59,042 nucleotides of DNA from Collinsella sp. (lineage in GTDB: Bacteria; Actinomycetota; Coriobacteriia; Coriobacteriales; Coriobacteriaceae): assembly GCA_019419545.1 (NCBI GenBank), contig DXZT01000020.1, positions 1 to 59,042 on the forward strand, in the 5' to 3' direction. Position 1 is the stretch's first letter, and each line of letters begins with the position of its first letter. Positions 30,716 to 39,296 of this stretch are shown here, piece by piece. Under the pieces are notes generated by a model that saw only the letters and a list, made by a program, of their open reading frames with translations, made no database searches and was not told the origin of the DNA. The translations under genes and the position numbers were made by a program.

Positions 30716-32410
30716 ATGGCAACTGTTGCCGCACCTATCGATGCTACGTCGACTGCCGCTTGGAAGGCGCTCGAGGCCCATCAGGAGAAGCTCGAGGCCG
30801 AGGGTATCGACCTCAAGGCCTGGTTCGCCGCCGATGCCGAGCGCGTGAACAAGCTGAGCTTTGACGCCGGTGACCTGCACTTCGACCTGTCCAAGAACCT
30901 GGTGACTGATGAGACCGTCAAGCTGCTGTGCGATCTTGCCCGCGAGGTGAAGCTCGAGGAGCGCCGCGACGCCATGTTCTCCGGCGAGCACATCAACACC
31001 ACCGAGGACCGCGCCGTCCTGCACACCGCGCTGCGCCGCCCGGCAAGCGAGAAGGGCCAGCTCATCGTCGACGGCCAGGACGTCGTCGCCGACGTGCACG
31101 AGGTTCTCGACCGCATGTATGCCTTCGCCGAGCGCGTGCGCTCCGGTGAGTGGAAGGGTGTTACCGGCAAAAAGATCGAGCACCTGGTGTCCATCGGCAT
31201 CGGCGGCTCCGATCTGGGCCCGGTCATGGCCTACGAGGCCCTGCGTCCCTACGCCGACGCCGGTATTGACTGCCGCTACATCTCCAACATCGACCCCAAC
31301 GATCAGGCAGAGAAGCTCAAGGGCCTCGATCCCGAGACCACGCTCGTGATTATCGTCTCCAAGACTTTCACCACGCTCGAGACCCTCACCAACGCTCGTG
31401 AGGTCAAGACCTGGATGCTCGAGCAGCTCAAGGCTCAGGGTGCCATCGACGGCTCCGATGAGCAGAACGCCGAGGCCGTGGCCAAGCACTTTGTCGCCGT
31501 TTCCACCGCACTCGAGAAGGTCGAGGCCTTCGGCATCGACCCCGCCAACGCTTTTGGTTTCTGGAACTGGGTCGGCGGCCGCTACTCTGTCGACTCCGCC
31601 GTGGGCCTGTCGCTGATCGTCGTGCTCGGCCCCGAGCGCTTCCAGCAGTTCCTTGAGGGCTTCCACGCCATCGACGAGTACTTCTGCAACACCCCGCTCG
31701 AGAACAACGCCGTCGCGCTGATGGGCCTGCTCAACGTCTGGTACGTCAACTTCTTCGGTTCCAAGAGCCACGCCGTGCTGCCGTACTGCCAGTATCTGCA
31801 CCGCTTCCCGGCCTACCTGCAACAGCTCACCATGGAGTCCAACGGCAAGCACGTCCGCTGGGACGGCAGCGCTGTGACCTCCGATACCGGTGAGATCTTC
31901 TGGGGCGAGCCCGGTACCAACGGTCAGCACGCCTTCTACCAGCTGCTGCACCAGGGCACCGTGGTGGTCCCGGCCGACTTTATCGCTTTCGCCAACACTG
32001 CCAACCCTGCAACCGACAGCGGCCAGGACGTCCACGAGCTGTTCCTGGGCAACTTCCTGGCCCAGACCAAGGCGCTCGCCTTTGGTAAGACGGCCGACGA
32101 GGTTCGTGCCGAGGGCACGCCCGAGCAGATCGTCCCGGCCCGCTGCTTTGAGGGCAACCGTCCGACGACCTCGATCTTCGGCGACACGCTGACCCCGTTC
32201 GCACTCGGCGAGCTCATCGCCCTGTACGAGCACATCACGTTTGTCGAGGGCACGGTCTGGGGCATCGACTCCTACGACCAGTGGGGCGTCGAGCTGGGCA
32301 AGCAGCTTGCCAAGCAGATCACCCCGGCCTTCCACGACGACGCCGCCAAGGCCGAGCAGGACGCTTCGACCCAGGCGCTCATCGAGTTCTATCGCGCTCA
32401 TCGCAAGTAG
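30716..32410 (+). CDS. pgi: Glucose-6-phosphate isomerase
   Basis: The 564-residue enzyme interconverts glucose-6-phosphate and fructose-6-phosphate. It shows HINTTEDRAVLHTALR, the phosphate loop SIGIGGSDLGP, the first signature in FWNWVGGRYSVDSAVGL, GQHAFYQLLHQG with the catalytic His region, and the second signature VWGIDSYDQWGVELGKQLA. It has the long, E. coli-like form. ATG 30716 follows GAGGAGG. It could take up glucose-6-phosphate from the deglycase pathway encoded further along, by inference. Confidence 0.97.
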   Translation: MATVAAPIDATSTAAWKALEAHQEKLEAEGIDLKAWFAADAERVNKLSFDAGDLHFDLSKNLVTDETVKLLCDLAREVKLEERRDAMFSGEHINTTEDRAVLHTALRRPASEKGQLIVDGQDVVADVHEVLDRMYAFAERVRSGEWKGVTGKKIEHLVSIGIGGSDLGPVMAYEALRPYADAGIDCRYISNIDPNDQAEKLKGLDPETTLVIIVSKTFTTLETLTNAREVKTWMLEQLKAQGAIDGSDEQNAEAVAKHFVAVSTALEKVEAFGIDPANAFGFWNWVGGRYSVDSAVGLSLIVVLGPERFQQFLEGFHAIDEYFCNTPLENNAVALMGLLNVWYVNFFGSKSHAVLPYCQYLHRFPAYLQQLTMESNGKHVRWDGSAVTSDTGEIFWGEPGTNGQHAFYQLLHQGTVVVPADFIAFANTANPATDSGQDVHELFLGNFLAQTKALAFGKTADEVRAEGTPEQIVPARCFEGNRPTTSIFGDTLTPFALGELIALYEHITFVEGTVWGIDSYDQWGVELGKQLAKQITPAFHDDAAKAEQDASTQALIEFYRAHRK

Positions 32411-32440
32411 TCTTTACGGCTGAGTTGGCTTATGGCTGAA

Positions 32441-32480
32441 AGGGGCCCGTATCCGTTGGGATACGGGCCCCTTGCTATTT
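32441..32480 (+). terminator. Rho-independent terminator of pgi
   Basis: A 14-bp perfect stem AGGGGCCCGTATCC / GGATACGGGCCCCT with loop GTTG is followed by TGCTATTT. Confidence 0.85.
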
Positions 32481-32646
32481 GGATAGGATGGAATGTATCG
32501 GGAGGCGCCTCGACGGGCATCGCAATCGTCGAAGGCGCGCCGTTCATGTTTGGGACAATATGACATTTTTCCCGTTGCAAACAGCGCCGCCGTGGGTGTT
32601 CTGTATGATGGCTCAGACAAGGTTGTTCAATGACAGGGAGGCATAT

Positions 32647-33489
32647 ATGGCAATCAAAGCCATCGCAATGGATATCGACGGTACGCTCACCAACGATCAA
32701 AAGGTCATCAGCCCGCGTACGCGCGAGAAGCTGCTCGCGACGCAGGAGTCGGGCATTAAGCTCATCTTGGCTTCGGGCCGTCCCGCATGGGGGCTGCACG
32801 CCTTGGCGCAGGAGCTCGACCTTCAGAACCATGATGGTTTGCTGGTGGCCTTTAATGGCGCGCATGTGGTCGATGCCCAGACCGATGAGGTTCTTTTTGA
32901 CCAGGCCATGCCGGCTGACGAGCTGCACCGTCTGATTGATCATCTGCGCAATTTTGACGTGATTCCTATGATTTCGCTCGGTCGCGATTTGCACGTCGAG
33001 GACTCGTACCATTGCATGATCACGCTGCCTGACGGCTCGCAGAAAAACATCGTCAAATATGAGCGCGATGCGTGCGACCTTAAGATCCGCGAGGTCGAGA
33101 GCTTGCATGAGGTCGTGGATACTTATCCCGTGGACAAGCTGCTGACGGCGGGCGATCCGACCTACCTGCAGGCGCATTACGAGGAAATGTATACGCCCTT
33201 TACCCAGACGCTTTCGGGCATGTTTACGGCTGACTGGTACTTTGAATATACGGCACCTGGCATCGACAAGGCTCGCGCGCTCGAGGGTGCCCTTTCCAAG
33301 CTGGGTATCGATGCCAGCGAGGTTGTCTCGTTTGGCGACGGCCAGAACGACAAGTCCATGATCGAATGGGCCGGTACCGGCGTCGCCATGGGCAACGCCG
33401 TCGATGAGGTTAAGGCTGTGGCCCAGATGGTGACCGCCAATAACAACGAAGACGGTATTGCGGTAGCACTTGACCAGCTGCTGGGTTAG
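32647..33489 (+). CDS. Cof-type HAD hydrolase
   Basis: The 280-residue phosphatase has motif I AMDIDGTLTN, motif II LASGRP, Lys in the SKLGIDASEVVSFGD region and motif IV FGDGQNDKSMIEWAG. The C2B cap lies between. The substrate is unknown; relatives act on sugar phosphates and pyridoxal phosphate. ATG 32647 follows GGGAGG. The open frame extends to 32479 without homology. Confidence 0.92.
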   Translation: MAIKAIAMDIDGTLTNDQKVISPRTREKLLATQESGIKLILASGRPAWGLHALAQELDLQNHDGLLVAFNGAHVVDAQTDEVLFDQAMPADELHRLIDHLRNFDVIPMISLGRDLHVEDSYHCMITLPDGSQKNIVKYERDACDLKIREVESLHEVVDTYPVDKLLTAGDPTYLQAHYEEMYTPFTQTLSGMFTADWYFEYTAPGIDKARALEGALSKLGIDASEVVSFGDGQNDKSMIEWAGTGVAMGNAVDEVKAVAQMVTANNNEDGIAVALDQLLG

Positions 33490-33511
33490 AATCGCCGATA
33501 GTGCATGGTTC

Positions 33512-33540
33512 GGGCGTCCGCTTGCGGGCGCCCTTTTGTT
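33512..33540 (+). terminator. Terminator between the two HAD genes
   Basis: GGGCGTCCGC / GCGGGCGCCC (one G-U pair) is followed by TTTTGTT. Confidence 0.7.
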
Positions 33541-33552
33541 AGGGAGGGTGCC

Positions 33553-34212
33553 GTGTCCGCATTTCCGTTCGACGCCGTTATCTTTGACATGGATGGCGTT
33601 ATCGTCGATACCGAGTATTACTACCTGGGGGAGACTGCCGCGTTTGCCAAGGAGCTTGGGCTGAATCTGACTCAAGAGGAGTTGAATGGACAGGTCGGTA
33701 CCTCGCATCAGTTCTTCCTGCATATGCTGGTCGATTGGTTTGAGCGCGCCGGTAAAGGGCACTTCACTGGCGAGGAAGCGTTGGCCCGTTGGGACGAGTG
33801 GGCGCATAAGCGTCTGCGTGACTACCAGGCTTTGATTAACCCGGGCGCCGTGGATACGATTCGAGAGTTGCCGCGCCGCGGCGTTCGCGTGGCGCTGGCG
33901 AGCTCGTCTCCCATGGTTAGCATCGAGGAAGTGCTCAACGCATGCGGGCTGTCGGATGCCTTTGAGTACGTGGTGAGCGGCGAGCAGTTTAAGGAGAGCA
34001 AACCCGAGCCCGACATCTACCTGCATGCGCTGGACCTGTTGGGGCTGCCTGCGGTCCGTTGCTGCTGCGTTGAGGATTCGGTGCCTGGCATCACTGCCGG
34101 CAAGCGAGCCGGCCTGACAGTCATTGCCAAGCGCGAGGAGCGCTTTGGCTTTAGCCAGGATGCCGCGGACAAGATTATCGACCAGCTGCCCGAGCTGCTC
34201 ACGCTTTCTTAG
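33553..34212 (+). CDS. HAD-superfamily hydrolase, beta-phosphoglucomutase-like
   Basis: The 219-residue subfamily IA HAD protein has motif I IFDMDGVIVDTE, a helical cap, motif II LASSSP, Lys in KESKPEPDIY and motif IV CCVEDSVPGITAG. This is the pattern of beta-phosphoglucomutase and 2-deoxyglucose-6-phosphate phosphatase-type enzymes; no assignment between mutase and phosphatase is possible here. The start is GTG 33553 with GGGAGG five bases before it. The ATG-like frame from 33505 would include the terminator hairpin. Confidence 0.9.
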   Translation: MSAFPFDAVIFDMDGVIVDTEYYYLGETAAFAKELGLNLTQEELNGQVGTSHQFFLHMLVDWFERAGKGHFTGEEALARWDEWAHKRLRDYQALINPGAVDTIRELPRRGVRVALASSSPMVSIEEVLNACGLSDAFEYVVSGEQFKESKPEPDIYLHALDLLGLPAVRCCCVEDSVPGITAGKRAGLTVIAKREERFGFSQDAADKIIDQLPELLTLS

Positions 34213-34263
34213 GAGCGCGGTAGTTGCGCGTTTTTCGGGTCTGATGAGTAAATAGCCGACATT

Positions 34264-34336
34264 TTGGTGCGACACCTAGCATACTTTAAGCTAATGCGGG
34301 CTTAAGGACTTGTTGAATGCCCTTAAGCCCGTTTTA
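34264..34336 (+). promoter_or_regulatory. Promoter and 11-bp hairpin before the GntR gene
   Basis: TTGGTG (34264-34269), a 17-base spacer and TAAGCT (34287-34292) precede CGGGCTTAAGG / CCTTAAGCCCG (34297-34307 / 34321-34331) with TTTT after it. The hairpin either terminates the upstream HAD transcript or, since only 26 bases remain before the ATG, lies at the 5' end of the regulator mRNA as an attenuator or operator. Confidence 0.5.
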
Positions 34337-34362
34337 GACTTAATTGTGCTTGGAGAGGGTAT

Positions 34363-35106
34363 ATGCCACCGACTGAAGGGCTAACTGACGGTAAAGCAGC
34401 GATACCGCTGTACCAACAGGTTATCGATATCATCAAAAACGAAATCAACTCCGGTGCCTACAAGGCAGGTGCGCGGATACCCAACGAATTCGAATTGGCT
34501 GAGAGCTATAAAGTTGGCCGCGTTACCGTGCGACGCGCTATTGAGGAGCTCGTCCAACAGGGCTATCTAACGAAGCGACAGGGGAAAGGCACGTTTGTCA
34601 ATGCCCCCAAGCTCAAGCGCAAGATTCGCCAGAAGGATGACGTCCAGAGTTTTTCGGACGCATGCCGCGTTAACGGAATGGAACCGGGGGCGCGTGTCAT
34701 TTCGAGAAAGATGCTGCCGGCGGATTCCACCGAAGCACAGTTCTTTGGTGTTCCCGTTGGAACTGACTTGATCTGCGTTGAGCGCGTGCGTACTGCCGAT
34801 GGCGTCCCTGTCATGCTCGAGAACAACATATATGTTTACGAGGACAACGCCTATCTATCAACGGCACCTCTATCTAACCAATCCATTTTTGAGTTCGTGC
34901 GCAACCGGACGGGCCGCACGCCCGCGTTTACCGACCCATGCACGCTTGAGATCGCGTGTGCGTCGCCCGAGGTCGCTCGGTTGTTGGCAGTTCCCGTTGG
35001 CGAACCCTTGTTTTATATGGAAGCCTTCTTTTTCGATGAGCAGCGGCGGCCGTTTATCATCGGTCGTCAGCGGATCGTTGGGTCTCGCTACGTTTTTGAC
35101 ATCTAG
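34363..35106 (+). CDS. GntR-family regulator with UTRA domain
   Basis: The 247-residue protein has an N-terminal GntR winged helix (IPLYQQVIDIIKNEINSG, GRVTVRRAIEELVQQGYL, RQGKGTFV) and a C-terminal UTRA ligand domain of the HutC subfamily (GTDLICVERVRTADGVPVML). In FrlR and related proteins the ligand is a phosphorylated sugar-amine intermediate. It stands directly upstream of the ten-gene catabolic run on the same strand, with its own terminator, and is the obvious local regulator, probably a repressor. Confidence 0.92.
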   Translation: MPPTEGLTDGKAAIPLYQQVIDIIKNEINSGAYKAGARIPNEFELAESYKVGRVTVRRAIEELVQQGYLTKRQGKGTFVNAPKLKRKIRQKDDVQSFSDACRVNGMEPGARVISRKMLPADSTEAQFFGVPVGTDLICVERVRTADGVPVMLENNIYVYEDNAYLSTAPLSNQSIFEFVRNRTGRTPAFTDPCTLEIACASPEVARLLAVPVGEPLFYMEAFFFDEQRRPFIIGRQRIVGSRYVFDI

Positions 35107-35118
35107 GACATTGCGTGT

Positions 35119-35154
35119 GGAAACGCCCGGTGAATCATCTCACCGGGCGTTTCC
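35119..35154 (+). terminator. Terminator of the GntR gene
   Basis: A 15-bp perfect stem GGAAACGCCCGGTGA / TCACCGGGCGTTTCC with a six-base loop separates the regulator from the operon. The T tract is weak. Confidence 0.75.
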
Positions 35155-35216
35155 ATACCGTTCACGGCGCAAACGCAACCGTTCAACCGCGTTGCGGCAA
35201 TCAGTTTGAAATTATC

Positions 35217-35245
35217 TTGATGACGAGAAAAGCTGCTGGTAATCT
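35217..35245 (+). promoter_or_regulatory. Promoter of the frl-like operon
   Basis: TTGATG (35217-35222), a 17-base spacer and TAATCT (35240-35245) lie 80 bases before the permease start. Confidence 0.6.
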
Positions 35246-35259
35246 ATAGAACGTCATAG

Positions 35260-35282
35260 AACGTTTGCCTTGTGCAAACGTT
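35260..35282. promoter_or_regulatory. Candidate operator of the GntR regulator
   Basis: AACGTTTG (35260-35267) and CAAACGTT (35275-35282) form a palindrome with a 7-base centre, just downstream of the promoter. A direct repeat AGAACGT (from 35248 and 35258) overlaps it. The position over the early transcript is ideal for repression. Confidence 0.6.
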
Positions 35283-35324
35283 GAAGCGAGATGCGATGCA
35301 GTCTCGAGTTCTTTGGAGGTATCT

Positions 35325-36788
35325 ATGTCAGATACGAAGGCGAAGAAGACAAACAGACGTTTTAAGTTCAAATTACCGCATGTCTATACGATCATGTTCT
35401 TGCTGATCGTTGTCTTTGCGGTCTTGACTTGGATCGTTCCCTCTGGTCAGTATCAGCGCAAGACGATTTCGACAGCGGCGGGCGAGCGTGAAGTCGCCGT
35501 TGCTGGAACCTATGAACAGGTCGATAAGAACTACACCGATTCCGAGACCGGCGAGACCATCAATCTGGGTCAGGATATCTTCGCGGTCCTGCAAGCGCCC
35601 ACTAAGGGTATCCAGGAGGCTGCCGACGTCGTTGCGTTCGTCTTATTGATTGGCGGATCGTTCGCAATCATCACCAAGACCAACGCTTTGAATGCCGGCA
35701 TGAGCCGTGTGATTAAAAAGCTCAAGAACAAGGACATCCTCATCATTCCCATCACGATGACGTTGCTGTCCATTTGCGGCACCACGTTTGGTATGTCTGA
35801 GGAAGCCCTGCCGTTCTATGCCATCTTCATTCCCATCATGATGGGTATCGGTTATGACTCGATGACGGCATTCATCATCTGCTTCCTTGGTCCTAACCTG
35901 GGATATTGTGCTTCGACCATCGACCCGTTTAATGTTTTGATCGCCCAAGGCATCATTGGCATCGAGGGCAATCCGCAACTGTGGCTGCGCGCCGTTTCTT
36001 GGGTCATCTTCACTGCCGTCGGTATCGCATGGGCCATGCGCTACGCCATGCGCGTCAAGAAAAACCCCGAGTCGTCCATTACGTACGAGGACGATAAGCT
36101 CAAGCGTATCGAGTTTTCCGTGACCGATGCCTCCATCGAGGAAGAGTTCACTACCCGTCAGAAGCTCGTGCTTATCGATTTTGCTTGCGGTATGGGCATT
36201 ATCGTCTGGGGTCTTGTTACCCAGGGTTGGTACATGAATGAGATTTCCGCCGTGTTCCTTGGCATGGGCTTGCTTGCCGGTATCCTGGGCGGTCTTGACC
36301 AGCAGACGATTGCCGAGGAGTTCGTTAAAGGTCTCGCCGACTTTGCGTACGCCGCCATCGTTATCGGTATCGCTCGCGGTATTCTGGTCATCGCCGAGGG
36401 TGGCATGATCATCGACACCATCCTCCAGGCGCTCGCTACTGCGCTCGCCGGTGCGCCCGCCGCCGTCTACACCACGTTTATGTATATCGTCCTTGGCCTG
36501 CTCTCTTTGCTGGTTCCCTCGAGTTCTGGCCTGGCGGCACTCACCATGCCCGTTATGGGCCCCCTGACCGAGCTCATGGGCCTCAATCCCGAGGCGGCCG
36601 TTACCGCGCTCCAGTTTGCCAACCAGACCATCAACACCATCAGTCCCGTGGCGGGCATGACGGTTGCCGGCCTTGGCGTGGCTAAAATTTCGTTTGGCCA
36701 ATGGTGGAAGACCATTTGGAAGTTCTTCATCTTCATGGTCGTGTTTGGCTTGGTCATTACTGCCATTTCTGGCATGCTTCCGGCGTAG
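35325..36788 (+). CDS. YfcC-family membrane transporter
   Basis: The 487-residue integral membrane protein has about 12 helices, beginning TIMFLLIVVFAVLTWIVPSG, with a polar exported loop at residues 45-85 and the family segment TTFGMSEEALPFYAIF. YfcC relatives (ArsB/IT superfamily, C4-dicarboxylate/basic amino acid types) are ion-coupled carriers. As the first gene of the operon it is the likely entry route for the amine- or amide-bearing sugar, by inference. ATG 35325 follows GGAGG. Confidence 0.88.
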   Translation: MSDTKAKKTNRRFKFKLPHVYTIMFLLIVVFAVLTWIVPSGQYQRKTISTAAGEREVAVAGTYEQVDKNYTDSETGETINLGQDIFAVLQAPTKGIQEAADVVAFVLLIGGSFAIITKTNALNAGMSRVIKKLKNKDILIIPITMTLLSICGTTFGMSEEALPFYAIFIPIMMGIGYDSMTAFIICFLGPNLGYCASTIDPFNVLIAQGIIGIEGNPQLWLRAVSWVIFTAVGIAWAMRYAMRVKKNPESSITYEDDKLKRIEFSVTDASIEEEFTTRQKLVLIDFACGMGIIVWGLVTQGWYMNEISAVFLGMGLLAGILGGLDQQTIAEEFVKGLADFAYAAIVIGIARGILVIAEGGMIIDTILQALATALAGAPAAVYTTFMYIVLGLLSLLVPSSSGLAALTMPVMGPLTELMGLNPEAAVTALQFANQTINTISPVAGMTVAGLGVAKISFGQWWKTIWKFFIFMVVFGLVITAISGMLPA

Positions 36789-36797
36789 GTGATTATA

Positions 36798-38381
36798 ATG
36801 TCCGATCGTTTGACGGTCCTGACGTCTAAGAGTGTCTTTACCGGTACGGGGGACCTGCCGTTTGAAGGTTTCGTAGCGGTCCGTGACAATCGAATTGAGG
36901 CGGTTGGCACCAAGTGTGAGGTAGCTTCGTATTTGACCCAGGCGGACGAGGTAGTTGACCTGGGCGACCGCACCGTCATGCCTGGCCTGATCGATGTGCA
37001 TACCTTCTATACAGGCTGGGCGCTGCGGACGTTGGGGTCTGATCTGTCCGGCATCGCTGATGCCAAAGAGGCCGTGTCGCTCTTGCGTGCATGGAAAGAA
37101 GATCATCCGGATTGCGCGGCGGCTTTTGGCCACAACCTGCCCGAAACGTTGGCATCGGATGCCGAGAACGCAAATACGGCAGCTGTGTTTGACGATTGTT
37201 TTGGCGATATCCCTGTCGTCTGCTTTACACCGGGTGCGGAGACCTGCGTTCTCAATGCTGCCGCCAGTGCGCGATACGGCTTCACACCCCAGGCGTGTTA
37301 TGCCGAGAAGATCTGGCGCATGATGAGCGATTTCCTCGCGCTGCCCGAGGTACGTGCGGGGTATTCGGACTACATGGGCACGCTTAACGAGCGCGGCGTT
37401 ACCGCCATCAAGGAGATGGCGTTTGACGACTACTACGGTTTTGCCGACGAAATGGCTCGCCGTGAGGAATCTGGTGAGCTGACGGTTCGCGTCTCTATGA
37501 TGTCGCAGCCGGTGGGTGCCGGTGCAAATCTGTCATATGCTCGCGAGGCACGAGAGCGCTTCCGGGGTCCGTTCGTTCGTTTTTCTGGCTTCAACCGTAT
37601 GACCGATCGCGGTGTATGGGCGGGGCTTGCCGAGATGATTGACCCCTATGAGGACACGGCCGATGCGGGAGCTGCCGGCAAGACGGTTGTCGAGGAGCCC
37701 GAGTGGGATCTGATTGAGAACGAGCTGCGTGCAATTGATGCTGACGGCTTCCGATATTCTTTGCATTGCCAGGGCGATGGCGCCGTTCGTCGCACCGTGG
37801 CGCTCTATGCCTCGCTGCCTCGAGACGAGCATGGACGGTTGCTTCGCCGCCATGCGATTACCGATCTCGAGAACTCTGACCCGACCGATCTTGTCGAGTT
37901 TGGCAAGTTAGGTGGAATTTGCGAGGTCTATCCGCAGATTCTGACGCTGGACCGGCGCGAGGATTGCCTGTCGATGATGCGTCGACAAATTGGCGAGACG
38001 CGACTTTTGCACAGCTGGAATCGCCGCGGCATGGAAGATTCCGGATGCACGGTGTGCTGTGGTACGGATTTGCCACTGCTGATTCCGAGCCTGGGCGAGT
38101 CAATCTACAGCGCGTGCGGTGGATACTTCGACGATGGACTGCCCGTGAATGAGGCCAACGCGCTGACGCTTGTCGAGCTCTTGCGTGCTTGGACTGCCGG
38201 GGGCGCGTACGATTTGATGCGCGAAGACGAACTGGGTACGCTTGAGGTCGGCAAGCTTGCCGATATCTGCGTGCTCGATCGGGATGTGTTCGACATCGAT
38301 TATCGCGACGCACGCGATCTTTCGGTTGATATGACGATGTCGGACGGACAAATCGTGTTCGATCGAAATAAGGAGGCATAA
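36798..38381 (+). CDS. Amidohydrolase family 3 (YtcJ-like)
   Basis: The 527-residue metal-dependent hydrolase has a small N-terminal beta domain (SKSVFTGTGDLPFEGFVAV), the entry strand PGLIDVHTF, LHCQGDGAV with a metal His, CGTDLP with a catalytic Asp and a C-terminal LEVGKLADICVLD. The usual HxH is DVHTF here (one His replaced), as in some divergent members, so metal use may differ. It would cleave a C-N amide or similar bond. Its place second in the operon suggests it trims an acyl or peptide group from the imported conjugate. ATG 36798 is chosen; GTG 36789 directly abuts the transporter stop. Confidence 0.85.
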   Translation: MSDRLTVLTSKSVFTGTGDLPFEGFVAVRDNRIEAVGTKCEVASYLTQADEVVDLGDRTVMPGLIDVHTFYTGWALRTLGSDLSGIADAKEAVSLLRAWKEDHPDCAAAFGHNLPETLASDAENANTAAVFDDCFGDIPVVCFTPGAETCVLNAAASARYGFTPQACYAEKIWRMMSDFLALPEVRAGYSDYMGTLNERGVTAIKEMAFDDYYGFADEMARREESGELTVRVSMMSQPVGAGANLSYAREARERFRGPFVRFSGFNRMTDRGVWAGLAEMIDPYEDTADAGAAGKTVVEEPEWDLIENELRAIDADGFRYSLHCQGDGAVRRTVALYASLPRDEHGRLLRRHAITDLENSDPTDLVEFGKLGGICEVYPQILTLDRREDCLSMMRRQIGETRLLHSWNRRGMEDSGCTVCCGTDLPLLIPSLGESIYSACGGYFDDGLPVNEANALTLVELLRAWTAGGAYDLMREDELGTLEVGKLADICVLDRDVFDIDYRDARDLSVDMTMSDGQIVFDRNKEA

Positions 38382-38382
38382 G

Positions 38383-39234
38383 ATGTCTGAATCCAAACCG
38401 ACGCTGCGCCGCGAACAGATTGCGGGCATGAATATCCACTACATCATGTGGTCGCTCGATTACTTCCTTGATGTGCAGCAGCGTTTGGGCTTTGAGTCCA
38501 TTGAGCTGTGGTGTGCGGAGCCGCATGTGACGCTCGACCACACGGGCTACTTTGAGGCTGAGGTCCTGGCGAAAAAGGCTGCAGACCGTGGGCTTAGGTA
38601 TCGTACTCTGTGCCCCGAGAATGTTGTCTATCCTTGGCAGTACTGCGCACGCAAACCGCTGCATGAACAGCGCAGCCTGGCGTACTTTAAGCACGGCATT
38701 GAGCTTGCCGAGGTACTTGGGTGCGACCGTATGTCCGTCAACTCGGGCTGGGGCGACTGGGACGAGGACCGCGAGGAAGCCTGGAAGCGCAGCCGCGAGC
38801 ACTTGTCCATTCTGGCGGAGTATGCCGGTGAGCACGGTCTGGTGCTTACGATGGAAAGCCTGCGTCCCGAGGAGAGCAACCTTGTAACGACGGTTTCCGA
38901 TGCGAAGCGCATGATTGACGAGGTCGCGAGCCCGTACTTACAGCCCATGGTTGATACAACCGCGATGGGCGTTGCGGGCGAGACGCTCGAGGACTGGTTT
39001 GCCGCCTTTGGTGATGGGGCAATTCACGAGATGCACTTTATCGACGGTGACCCGTATGGCCATCTGGTGTGGGGCGATGGCAAGCACGATATGGACGCCT
39101 TCGTCGCCACGCTTAATGCCCATGGTTTCGATGGCATGCTGGGCCAGGAAATCACGGACGGGCGTTACTACGATGACCCGGCGGCGGCAGATGCCAAGAA
39201 CATGGCCGCATTCGAGAAATATCTGATTGACTAA
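38383..39234 (+). CDS. FrlC-like sugar epimerase/isomerase (TIM barrel)
   Basis: The 283-residue xylose-isomerase-like barrel has GFESIELWCAEPHVTLD, LTMESLRPEESNLV (metal Glu), MVDTTAM (metal Asp), MHFIDGDPYGHLVWGDG and a late Glu in GQEITDG, matching the four-ligand site of fructoselysine 3-epimerase FrlC and related D-tagatose 3-epimerase enzymes. It starts one base after the amidohydrolase stop, with AAGGAGG inside that gene. By context it would interconvert C-3 epimers of a ketosamine. Confidence 0.85.
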   Translation: MSESKPTLRREQIAGMNIHYIMWSLDYFLDVQQRLGFESIELWCAEPHVTLDHTGYFEAEVLAKKAADRGLRYRTLCPENVVYPWQYCARKPLHEQRSLAYFKHGIELAEVLGCDRMSVNSGWGDWDEDREEAWKRSREHLSILAEYAGEHGLVLTMESLRPEESNLVTTVSDAKRMIDEVASPYLQPMVDTTAMGVAGETLEDWFAAFGDGAIHEMHFIDGDPYGHLVWGDGKHDMDAFVATLNAHGFDGMLGQEITDGRYYDDPAAADAKNMAAFEKYLID

Positions 39235-39296
39235 AACAACTATCGGCCACGCAGCCAACGTCATTGATTGCGGACCAAACAAGAAAGGAACTGGAT

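Noticed and set aside
30650..32401. 583-codon open frame antisense to pgi
   Set aside because: A shadow frame caused by codon bias; pgi is unambiguous on the plus strand.
32398..34275. 625-codon open frame antisense to the two HAD genes
   Set aside because: It spans two genes, their terminator and intergenic DNA; no protein-like features.
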